Virus record (IMG/VR): IMGVR_UViG_3300010401_000594
Coordinates: 1-20,240 of that record
DNA length: 20,240 nt
Direction: 5' to 3' (one strand)
From: a virus
Every line of letters begins with the position of its first letter. The stretch's first letter is position 1. A program made the translations under genes and the position numbers. The notes below the pieces were generated by a model. That model made no database searches. It was given only the letters and a program-made list of their open reading frames with translations, and was not told where the DNA came from. Positions 15,473 to 20,240 of the stretch are shown here, in pieces.

Positions 15473-15825
15473 GGCTCCTCCTTGCGTTTGTATTCCTGGT
15501 ACAGCTTCTCGGCGATCACATCCAGGAGCCGGATGGCTTCCAGAAGCGCCAGTCCCATGCTCGTGTACGGGTAGCCTTCAGAGCGCGGCTCCCAGGCTTG
15601 TCGCGGCGCCGGGCTTTCCAGGCGCTGGGTGCAGTTCTTCAAAATGTTGATGACCTGCTGCCGGTTTTCATCCGGGGTGCCGGAAACATGCATCTGGAAC
15701 CGCTTCCGAGCGCGGTTGTCCCAGTCCGGTTCCCGTACCGGCGGCGGTTTTACCGTAGGTTTGCGAACCGAGCGTCTGGCGACCTCGGCTTTGAAGTCGA
15801 TGAACAGTTCATCATTCTTGTCCAT
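15469..15825 (-). CDS. Hypothetical protein, 118 aa
   Basis: An unrecognised protein. I place the start at the ATG at 15825 because AGGA lies 6 bases upstream; the same frame could start 15 bases earlier at a TTG inside a terminator U-tract, which is less likely. The N-terminus is charged with basic and proline-rich stretches (RRSVRKPTVKPPPVREP), and the C-terminus is a predicted amphipathic helix (LALLEAIRLLDVIAEKLYQEYKRKE). No membrane segment or enzyme motif is seen. It is the first gene after an intrinsic terminator and opens the long coupled block with clamp, sigma factor and SNF2 genes. Confidence 0.72.
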   Translation of the reverse strand: MDKNDELFIDFKAEVARRSVRKPTVKPPPVREPDWDNRARKRFQMHVSGTPDENRQQVINILKNCTQRLESPAPRQAWEPRSEGYPYTSMGLALLEAIRLLDVIAEKLYQEYKRKEEP

Positions 15826-15838
15826 CTGGGGTCCTGAC

Positions 15839-15875
15839 AAAAAATGGGCAGACCGGCTTTTAGACCGGCCTGCCC
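15839..15875 (-). terminator. Rho-independent terminator
   Basis: On the minus strand an 11-bp stem (arms 15875-15865 and 15856-15846, with one G-U pair at 15869/15852) closes an 8-base loop and is followed, after one A, by six T (15844-15839). This is the strongest terminator signature in the window. It ends transcripts from promoter P2 through the tRNA, lipoprotein and non-coding stretch. The next gene starts only 14 bases further on. Confidence 0.85.
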
Positions 15876-15876
15876 C

Positions 15877-16267
15877 AGGTGGTCTTCGCTATGTCTCGTT
15901 CTCTGCAGGTTGCAGACATCAGGTAAGGGGCTCGAACCCTCGCGTCCTCAAGACGGTCCCGTTCCTGGGAATGGCGAAGCCGGCAGCCCAGACCACTTCC
16001 TTCCTTATCGCAGTTCGAAGAGAAGCGATCCGGGACTGCCGGCTTTGAGGTGCTTTTAACTGGAACTGCATGCTACACGGGAGGTCCCTCCGCAGTCGCC
16101 TCTGGCGGGGCACAAAGGGTTCCAGAAACAGTCGGGTTGCCAGGCCGCCTGTGTCCTCTATGGTAATGGCGTTGGTAAGTTCAAAGCCGCGAGGGTTATA
16201 GGGTCTCGCGGCTCGCCTCATCTGACGGGTAACGCCGATTCCGTCAGAAACCTGAAAGTGGGGGCGC
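15877..16267 (-). other. Non-coding stretch rich in stem-loops (possible structured RNA)
   Basis: A gap of about 390 bases between the lipoprotein gene and the terminator. The one long minus frame (15919-16221) has no ribosome site. Minus-strand stem-loops include CTGACGG/CCGTCAG (7 bp, near 16225-16250), AGCCGCGAG/CTCGCGGCT (9 bp, near 16185-16214), and AAGCCGGCAG/CTGCCGGCTT (10 bp, arms near 16035-16044 and 15977-15986) enclosing an ATCGC/GCGAT stem. Near 15925-15941 a T-arm-like element (GAGGG, TTCGAGC, CCCTT) follows a hairpin resembling a long variable arm. No acceptor stem or D-arm could be matched, so this may be a decayed class II tRNA or an unknown RNA. Confidence 0.4.
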
Positions 16268-16678
16268 CTAGTAGGCTGACTTGAAGTTGTATTTGCAGCC
16301 GATCACGTACCGGTTGTCGGCGGTATCGAAGCGGCGCTCGAAATAGGTGTAGGCGACGAGCCCCTGCTTACCGACCGGAACCTCCAGGCCCGTGAACAGC
16401 TTGTTCTCTTTGCACCAGGGCAGCCCTTTTCGCAGGTTGATGTTGGCGCCGCCGTAGAGGCCAACCGGGCCGAAGAGCCGGTTCAGGTGCAGTTCACCCT
16501 TGACCATCGGGCTATCGTCCTGGGGCCGGTCATCCGTCACCCAGGTCGGAGTTTCGAGGCCGATGTAGCCGGTCGCCATGCGGCTTGCGGCGTGGCTCGT
16601 GGCCGGGCAGCAGCCGACGATCACCGTGAGGGCCAGGAGCATCATCAGGAGCAGGACGAATGGCGTTCGCAGTTTCAT
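16268..16678 (-). CDS. Small secreted lipoprotein, probably beta-rich
   Basis: A 136-residue envelope protein. The start is the ATG at 16678, which has GGAGGA 4 bases upstream; the longer frame reads back through the tRNA and is rejected. Residues 1-22 are a signal peptide (MKLRTPF, then a hydrophobic LLLMMLLALTVI core) ending in the lipobox IVGC with C23 as the likely lipidated cysteine; an alternative is cleavage after SHA by signal peptidase I. The mature part alternates short strands (ATGYIGLETPTWV, VGLYGGANINL, LFTGLEVPVGKQG, LVAYTYFERRF, YVIGCKYNF) like a small outer-membrane-type sheet. It follows the tRNA in the P2 transcript. A role in superinfection exclusion is possible, as for T5 Llp, but this is only inferred from location and type. 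Confidence 0.78.
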   Translation of the reverse strand: MKLRTPFVLLLMMLLALTVIVGCCPATSHAASRMATGYIGLETPTWVTDDRPQDDSPMVKGELHLNRLFGPVGLYGGANINLRKGLPWCKENKLFTGLEVPVGKQGLVAYTYFERRFDTADNRYVIGCKYNFKSAY

Positions 16679-16710
16679 AAAATCCTCCGTTGCGTTTGAC
16701 GTTGAGCAGG

Positions 16711-16785
16711 TGGTCGGCGGGGCAGGGATCGAACCTGCAACCCTCATCGTGTCGGGATGACGCTCTACCGTTGAGCTACCCGCCG
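16711..16785 (-). tRNA. tRNA, anticodon read as GAC (Val), with CCA
   Basis: A full cloverleaf of 75 bases can be drawn by hand. The acceptor CGGCGGG/CCCGCCG is 7 bp perfect, the D-stem GCTC/GAGC is 4 bp, the anticodon stem TCATC/GATGA is 5 bp, the variable loop is GGGTT, the T-stem GCAGG/CCTGC has loop TTCGATC, the discriminator is A and CCA is encoded. The anticodon loop is CCGACAC, giving GAC (valine), but position 33 is C instead of the near-universal T. The C1-G72 pair with A73 is more typical of proline tRNAs, so the amino acid identity is not certain. It lies in the P2 leader, before the lipoprotein gene. Confidence 0.88.
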
Positions 16786-16790
16786 AAAGA

Positions 16791-16814
16791 AGCCCCGCCG
16801 TTTCCGGCGGGGCT
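16791..16814 (-). other. Leader hairpin with GAAA tetraloop before the tRNA
   Basis: A perfect 10-bp stem (arms 16791-16800 and 16805-16814) is capped by GAAA on the transcribed minus strand and followed by TCTTTC. It lies between promoter P2 and the tRNA. The arms contain the same CGGCGGG/CCCGCCG sequences as the tRNA acceptor stem, so alternative pairing with the tRNA ends is possible. The U-tract is too broken for a strong terminator. Confidence 0.6.
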
Positions 16815-16865
16815 GGCTCAGGAAGTGAGCAGGATGAGCATAAGTCCAGGGAGTGTTCTGCTTTG

Positions 16866-16894
16866 AGTGTATCCGTGACAAGCTATTTTGTTAA
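16866..16894 (-). promoter_or_regulatory. Promoter P2 (TTAACA-17-TACACT)
   Basis: On the minus strand -35 TTAACA (16894-16889) and TACACT (16871-16866) are 17 bases apart, with CGGA before the -10, matching P1 and P3. Transcription should start near 16859 and cover the leader hairpin, tRNA and lipoprotein gene. It lies just after the stop of the NPPY methyltransferase gene. Confidence 0.8.
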
Positions 16895-16908
16895 CGTTGC
16901 CGCCGCGT

Positions 16909-17577
16909 TTATTTTTGAGGGCACTCCCGTTTCTGACCGATCAAATCCATGTGTGTCGTGCCGCTGTACCCTTTCCGCCACACGAACAGAGCATGATCGC
17001 GCGGGGGTGTCTTTCGGGCGCCGTCCGCGCGCCAGGAGATACGGCGGGAATAGACCGCGTACAGGTAGAGCGGGTGTTCGGCGTACAGGCCGTCGCGACG
17101 TTTTGACCCGGTGCAGAACTGAAGCCGCAGCAAGAAGATCAACCAACCTCCATCTCGCAACCGGCGCATGCTTTCCTTCACGAAAGTCTCGGCCTGATTA
17201 TAGGGAGGGTTTCCCACCACCAGGTCGTAGCCTTGCATGGAATGATCGCCCGGAAACCGGCCGACGATGTATCGATCGTACGCCTCAGGCGTCGGCTGCG
17301 GGGTAATCTCGACACCATGGATCACGGCCTCGGGCCAGATTTCCCGCGCGACGGACCCCCACACGCCGGGACCCGCGCCAGGGTCCAGGATGAACGGCGC
17401 CCGCGCGGCCCCGTGGCGGTTCATACCCGGTCGCGGCAGCCGCCAGTTTGGCTGCCATTTCATAAACATCGAGTACGCCTGCTCGCACTCCAATCTCGGG
17501 GTGATATACCGGTCGTGCTCGGCGCGCTCGGGAAGCTCCTGATCGGGAACATAGGCATCACCGCACAGTTTTGCCAT
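16909..17577 (-). CDS. DNA methyltransferase, NPPY type (gamma-class order), orphan
   Basis: A 222-residue SAM-dependent methyltransferase. Motif I FILDPGAGPGVWGSVA (62-77, D65) comes before motif IV YDLVVGNPPYNQAETF (117-132, N123-P124-P125-Y126), the gamma order usual for N6-adenine methylases. HGVEITPQP supplies the acidic residue after strand 2. No separate target-recognition domain is evident, so the protein is near minimal. The ATG follows the stop of the Sm-like gene directly (TAA then ATG) with no ribosome site, so translation is coupled. It is the last gene of the P3 unit. N6-adenine DNA methylation is most likely; action on RNA or protein cannot be excluded with an NPPY motif alone. 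Confidence 0.85.
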   Translation of the reverse strand: MAKLCGDAYVPDQELPERAEHDRYITPRLECEQAYSMFMKWQPNWRLPRPGMNRHGAARAPFILDPGAGPGVWGSVAREIWPEAVIHGVEITPQPTPEAYDRYIVGRFPGDHSMQGYDLVVGNPPYNQAETFVKESMRRLRDGGWLIFLLRLQFCTGSKRRDGLYAEHPLYLYAVYSRRISWRADGARKTPPRDHALFVWRKGYSGTTHMDLIGQKRECPQK

Positions 17578-17802
17578 TTAAGGCGTCTCGACTGACACGA
17601 TCAACTGCACGCGGCGGCATGGCACAGCCAGGAGCGGCGCTTTACGAATGGCGTAGTAGGTCACGTCCTTGAGGTAGTAGAACTTAGCGTCCTGAGCGAT
17701 CAGTGTCCCTTCGGCCGTGTTTCCTTTGTCCAGGAGCAGACGCACTCGCGTGTCTTTGAAGTAACTGCTGAAAACGTCCTCAAGCACTACTGCTTCGGTC
17801 AT
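17578..17802 (-). CDS. Small Sm/Hfq-like protein, 74 aa (candidate)
   Basis: A 74-residue protein with a good ribosome site (GGGAGG, 7 bases). After a short N-terminal helix-like stretch (1-16), residues about 18-47 follow the Sm1 pattern: VRLLLDKG, AEGTLIAQD, FYYLKD, with glycine, glycine, leucine, aspartate and leucine at Sm-like spacing. It aligns without gaps to the Hfq stretch [20 protein letters not shown], keeping both glycines, the aspartate and LK. The end LLAVPCRRVQLIV resembles the Sm2 strand; the Hfq YKH triad is replaced by RKA. If right, it would form a ring that binds RNA. It overlaps RNase H by 23 bases. No family match can be confirmed by eye, so the fold assignment is a proposal while the gene itself is well supported. 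Confidence 0.6.
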   Translation of the reverse strand: MTEAVVLEDVFSSYFKDTRVRLLLDKGNTAEGTLIAQDAKFYYLKDVTYYAIRKAPLLAVPCRRVQLIVSVETP

Positions 17803-18220
17803 CTCTGATCCTCCCGCAGGCGATTCCCGCTAGATGGTCTGCCCGATTGTTGTTCTCGTCCTTGTCATGACCTTTGACCCAGTGAATGGTGACGCGGCCG
17901 AACTCCTTCATCCGGGTCTTGACCGCCTGGATGAGCGGAATGTTATACTTGGGGTTCCAGTTCAGGGTGAGACAACCGCGACAGTACTGGCTGTCCGTGG
18001 TGACGGTTACCCAGAGGTTGGCCCGGTCTTCGAGCTTGCCGAGAGCCTCGAAGATCGCCAGCAGTTCCGCCTGCTGGTTAGTACCCGTGCCCAACGGTTC
18101 AGCCCATTCCTGGCGATACCCCTCACATTCCGCAACGATCCCCGCCCCGATATGGTGCAAGACACCTTTATTCGGCATCTTGCGGCAGCCACCGTCCGTC
18201 CAGAGGTAGACCCGTCTCAT
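17780..18220 (-). CDS. rnhA: Ribonuclease HI
   Basis: A 146-residue RNase H, close to the 155 residues of bacterial RNase HI, which removes RNA from RNA-DNA hybrids such as primers. The four acidic catalytic residues are visible: D9 in LWTDGGC, E52 in TNQQAELLAIFEAL, D76 in VTTDSQYC and D128 in NNNRADHLAG, with the helper histidine in WVKGHDKDEN (H118). The start is the ATG at 18220, overlapping the methyltransferase stop as ATGA; a longer frame reaching 18403 is only the methyltransferase in another frame. In this phage it probably clears primers laid down by the encoded primase. Confidence 0.95.
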   Translation of the reverse strand: MRRVYLWTDGGCRKMPNKGVLHHIGAGIVAECEGYRQEWAEPLGTGTNQQAELLAIFEALGKLEDRANLWVTVTTDSQYCRGCLTLNWNPKYNIPLIQAVKTRMKEFGRVTIHWVKGHDKDENNNRADHLAGIACGRIRDDRSSSA

Positions 18221-19383
18221 TCCGCAGCCGCTTTCATCTGCCAATAGCGGATACGGGCGCGTGCGATGGCCGCGTAGTGGGGGTCTAGCTCGCAGCCGTA
18301 GAAGCCGAAACCCAACGGCACGGCCCCGCAGCCGGTCGAGCCCGAACCCACGAACGGGTCCAGGATGTAGCCGCCGACCGGCGTCACCAGAGTACAGAGC
18401 CACGCCATCAGCTTCCGGCTCTTGACCGTGGTGTGATTGTTCTTCACCTGCACGGGGGCGAAGCGGGGGTCCTTTTCGAGGCCGCCCGGATTGACCCGGT
18501 GCAAGGTGACCATGGGGAACTCTTCGAGACCAGCTTCCTTTTCGCTGCGGCTTGGTTTAGCCTGGTAACCGAAGCAGGGGAAGTAGCGACTCACCCCTCC
18601 CGAATCGCCTTGCGTTTCCGCTCCGGTGAATTCGGGCATCGGTCCCGCGTACCCTTCTCGATTCTTCCGCCGAGTGCCCGCTTTCATCTTACCGCTCTTG
18701 CGCGTCCCGACCTGTTCATCCAGCACTTCGTCGGCTCCCTCGGACAAGACCAGATTGGGCGGCCAGCGGTTTTTGTCGCCGCATCGCTCCTGGATTTCCT
18801 CGGCACTCATCGCCCGAATACGAAAGGTCGAGTCGCCCTGAAAACCAGCCGAACCATCAGCACCGCTCTTGTGCCAACCGGGAACATCGTGGCTCGCCCG
18901 TGAGACGCTACAAGCATCGGTGTTCAGGCCGCCCGTTCCGTGAGACGCAAAGTTCGCGGTGATGCTGCCCTTGACCGGTTTGCGCGCCAGTATCCAGTGC
19001 TCGGCCGCCGGCTTCAACGCGGTGCTCCAGCCATCTCCCAACTTCTTGACTTTGGGGCCGCCCTGACCATAGATGTGATGCACGATGTCCCGGATGTCAA
19101 AGCCGCTGTTGTCGAGCGCGGTCGCGGTCCAGTAGGAGGTGCGCGGGATCGCCCAGACGAGGGCATGGGACCCTGGTTTCAATACCCGCAAGCATTCCTT
19201 GAACCGAGCCTCAGCCCACGCGATCCACTTGTCCCGGTTCCCGTAATCGGTATCCCATTGGTTCCGCTTCCCCATGAACTTAATCCCGGCCGGGGGATCG
19301 GTCACCATACTGTCGAAAGCGTTCTCGGGAAGCGTGCGGATGAGATCGAGACAGTCGCCTTCGGCGATCTCCCACTCACTCAT
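18217..19383 (-). CDS. DNA methyltransferase, DPPA type (beta class), orphan
   Basis: A 388-residue DNA methyltransferase. The catalytic motif VTDPPAGIKFMG (D29-P30-P31-A32) has alanine where most enzymes have tyrosine; this DPPAGI-FMG form is known in a phage branch of site-specific methylases. The SAM-binding motif ILDPFVGSGSTGCGAV lies near the C-terminus, giving beta-class order, followed by GFYGCELDPHY. The long middle (about 110-330) should recognise the target. The start is the ATG at 19383, chosen because MSEWEIAEGDCLD is the expected start of the fold; the frame continues to 19488 only through the preceding gene, which it overlaps by 8 bases. No restriction partner is seen. Confidence 0.9.
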   Translation of the reverse strand: MSEWEIAEGDCLDLIRTLPENAFDSMVTDPPAGIKFMGKRNQWDTDYGNRDKWIAWAEARFKECLRVLKPGSHALVWAIPRTSYWTATALDNSGFDIRDIVHHIYGQGGPKVKKLGDGWSTALKPAAEHWILARKPVKGSITANFASHGTGGLNTDACSVSRASHDVPGWHKSGADGSAGFQGDSTFRIRAMSAEEIQERCGDKNRWPPNLVLSEGADEVLDEQVGTRKSGKMKAGTRRKNREGYAGPMPEFTGAETQGDSGGVSRYFPCFGYQAKPSRSEKEAGLEEFPMVTLHRVNPGGLEKDPRFAPVQVKNNHTTVKSRKLMAWLCTLVTPVGGYILDPFVGSGSTGCGAVPLGFGFYGCELDPHYAAIARARIRYWQMKAAAE

Positions 19384-19825
19384 CTTGTTTTCCCACGAGT
19401 CGCTGTACGACCTCGTAAATCTTGCCCCAGCGGCGCTTCGTTCGCTCTGAAACCACCATCCCGAAAGTGCCCAGATAACCAGCAGCATCCAGGATGTTGT
19501 CGTATTTGTGCCTGCGTCCCTCGCGACTGATCTTCAGGAGGACCATCATCATCGGCACATCTTCGGGAGCAAATGCCGCCCCTTCGACCAGAAGCCCCCG
19601 CGCTCGTCCCCAGGTGGTCCAGTAGTCGGCCGTGTCGCAGAAGTCGTCGAGAGGATGGCCATAATCCGTGTTGCGGGCGCCGTGGATCAGTGTGTCGGCG
19701 TGTTGGAGGAGAAATTCGTAAACGTCATCAGCAGTTATCGGTGCTTCAGCCAACTGCTGCTGTGCGCGAGCATAAGACGGGTTGTGAACGGTCTTCGATT
19801 CCTTTTCCTCTTGCCAGCCGGCCAT
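19376..19825 (-). CDS. DUF6378-like phage protein, 149 aa
   Basis: A helical protein with the pattern I associate with the DUF6378 phage family: RNTDYGHPLDDFCDTADYW, then FAPEDVPMMMVLLKISREGRRHKYDNILDAAGYL. The conserved acidic and histidine residues suggest an all-alpha fold such as the MazG-like nucleotide pyrophosphatases, but a reaction is not established. The start is the ATG at 19825, which has GGAGG 7 bases upstream; the frame extends to 19885 but that part forms the leader hairpin. It is the first gene after promoter P3 and overlaps the methyltransferase by 8 bases. Confidence 0.8.
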   Translation of the reverse strand: MAGWQEEKESKTVHNPSYARAQQQLAEAPITADDVYEFLLQHADTLIHGARNTDYGHPLDDFCDTADYWTTWGRARGLLVEGAAFAPEDVPMMMVLLKISREGRRHKYDNILDAAGYLGTFGMVVSERTKRRWGKIYEVVQRLVGKQDE

Positions 19826-19848
19826 TGTCTCCTCCCCAAGCATGAAGA

Positions 19849-19874
19849 AGGAGCCGGTCTTTCGACCGGCTCCT
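19849..19874 (-). other. Leader hairpin with GAAA tetraloop in the P3 transcript
   Basis: A perfect 11-bp stem (arms 19849-19859 and 19864-19874) is capped by GAAA on the transcribed strand and followed by TCTTC. It begins about 9 bases after the predicted P3 start and ends about 24 bases before the ATG. A 5' stem-loop so near the end of an mRNA often protects it from decay. The U-tract is too weak for confident termination. Confidence 0.65.
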
Positions 19875-19889
19875 GGGTGTTCCACGCTT

Positions 19890-19918
19890 AGAGTATCCTT
19901 CGGAGACGCTTTTGTTAA
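19890..19918 (-). promoter_or_regulatory. Promoter P3 (TTAACA-17-TACTCT)
   Basis: On the minus strand -35 TTAACA (19918-19913) and TACTCT (19895-19890) are 17 bases apart, with AGGA before the -10, as in P1 and P2. Transcription should start near 19883 and cover the DUF6378-like, methyltransferase, RNase H, Sm-like and NPPY methyltransferase genes. Confidence 0.78.
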
Positions 19919-19920
19919 AC

Positions 19921-19945
19921 GAAACCGACTTTTTTATTCGGTCTC
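19921..19945 (-). terminator. Probable terminator at the end of the right-edge gene
   Basis: On the minus strand an 8-bp stem (arms 19945-19938 and 19928-19921, one G-U pair) closes a 9-base A-rich loop and is followed by GTTTAAC. It overlaps the stop codon at 19934-19936 and lies directly before promoter P3. The U-tract is short, so this is a weak call. Confidence 0.4.
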
Positions 19946-20240
19946 TTCGTCCTCCGTATCATCCGGAGCAAGTGTCTCGCCGTTATTGGCGCGATAGTCT
20001 TCGGCGTACTTCTTCAAAGTCGCGCGCATCACGTTCTCTTCGGCGACCGCCGCATTCCAGAGGTCTTCGTCCCGAACCTCGGTGACAGCATCGGTTACCA
20101 ACTGCGCGAGCAACCGGGGCTCCAGCGCGTCCAACTCCCAGCTACTCTCACCGAACCGTTCGATGTAGCCCACGTACCGGCTGTCGGTGGTCTTGGCCGG
20201 GTTCTCCGGGGGATTGTACTCCTCGACCTGATCCATGTTC
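19934..20240 (-). CDS. Hypothetical phage protein, C-terminal part (5' end outside window)
   Basis: About 102 residues are visible. An ATG at 20236 could start a 100-residue protein, but no ribosome site can be seen in the four bases before it. The sequence VEEYNPPENPAKTTDSRY followed by SWELDALEPRLL resembles the C-terminal end of longer phage proteins, so I think the gene continues past the right edge and the methionine is internal. The tail from about residue 84 is acidic (LAPDDTEDEETE). I cannot name a function. A terminator-like hairpin overlaps its stop. Confidence 0.7.
   Translation of the reverse strand, partial: NMDQVEEYNPPENPAKTTDSRYVGYIERFGESSWELDALEPRLLAQLVTDAVTEVRDEDLWNAAVAEENVMRATLKKYAEDYRANNGETLAPDDTEDEETE

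Noticed and set aside
15910-15990. Class II (Ser or Leu) tRNA
   Set aside because: A T-arm and a variable-arm-like hairpin can be drawn, but no acceptor stem, D-arm or U33 fits; kept only as part of the structured stretch.
15919-16221. Minus-strand frame of 100 codons in the structured gap
   Set aside because: It has no ribosome site, overlaps several perfect stem-loops, and ends in RGFEPLT, a peptide typical of false frames read from tRNA T-arms.
19384-19488. Longer start for the DPPA methyltransferase at 19488
   Set aside because: The extra 35 residues are the DUF6378-like gene in another frame; the methyltransferase fold begins at MSEWEIAEGD.
1-20240. CRISPR array, insertion sequence or integrase site
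   Set aside because: I see no regularly spaced repeats, no transposase or integrase motif, and no long terminal inverted repeats.

Overview
This window looks like part of the replication and DNA-metabolism region of a tailed double-stranded DNA bacteriophage, or a provirus of one. Every gene I can support lies on the minus strand. Genes are tightly packed, with repeated 4-base ATGA stop/start overlaps, and they encode a phage-style mix: a replisome, a sigma factor, orphan DNA methyltransferases, two homing endonucleases, a tRNA and several small unknowns. G+C is high, about 65 % in a typical stretch I counted. A lipoprotein-type signal and bacterial-type Pol III, clamp, primase and sigma-70 proteins point to a bacterial host. 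The small predicted beta-rich lipoprotein makes a Gram-negative host more likely, but this is inference. No structural, packaging or lysis genes are visible.

Layout, read in the direction of transcription (right to left). (1) 20240-16909: the C-terminal part of an unknown gene and a terminator-like hairpin, then promoter P3 driving a DUF6378-like protein, a beta-class methyltransferase, RNase HI, a 74-aa Sm/Hfq-like protein and a gamma-class (NPPY) methyltransferase. (2) 16895-15838: promoter P2, a leader hairpin, a tRNA, a small lipoprotein, a 400-base non-coding stretch rich in stem-loops, and a good intrinsic terminator. (3) 15825-9363: a long coupled block with a 118-aa unknown, a 62-aa zinc-ribbon protein, an HNH homing endonuclease, the DNA polymerase III beta clamp, a 199-aa unknown, a beta-class methyltransferase, a sigma-70 family factor and an SNF2-type helicase. 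(4) 9334-7574: promoter P1, a leader with a G-quadruplex motif on its template strand, a Sak4/RecA-like ATPase, a probable ssDNA-binding protein and a 16-bp hairpin. (5) 7563-1: a J-domain protein, a DnaG-type primase, an MCM-family AAA+ helicase, a GIY-YIG homing endonuclease and an almost complete DNA polymerase III alpha subunit that runs off the left edge.

How the parts fit: the phage seems to carry its own cellular-type replisome (Pol III alpha, sliding clamp, primase, SSB-like protein, RNase H) but pairs it with an MCM-like helicase, normally an archaeal/eukaryotic replicative helicase, instead of a DnaB. The alpha subunit keeps all nine PHP metal-ligand positions, so it may proofread by itself. 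Three near-identical promoters (TTnACA, 17-base spacer, TACwCT preceded by GGA) occur alongside a phage sigma factor, suggesting a dedicated transcription programme. Two lower-G+C homing endonucleases sit exactly in front of the polymerase and clamp genes.
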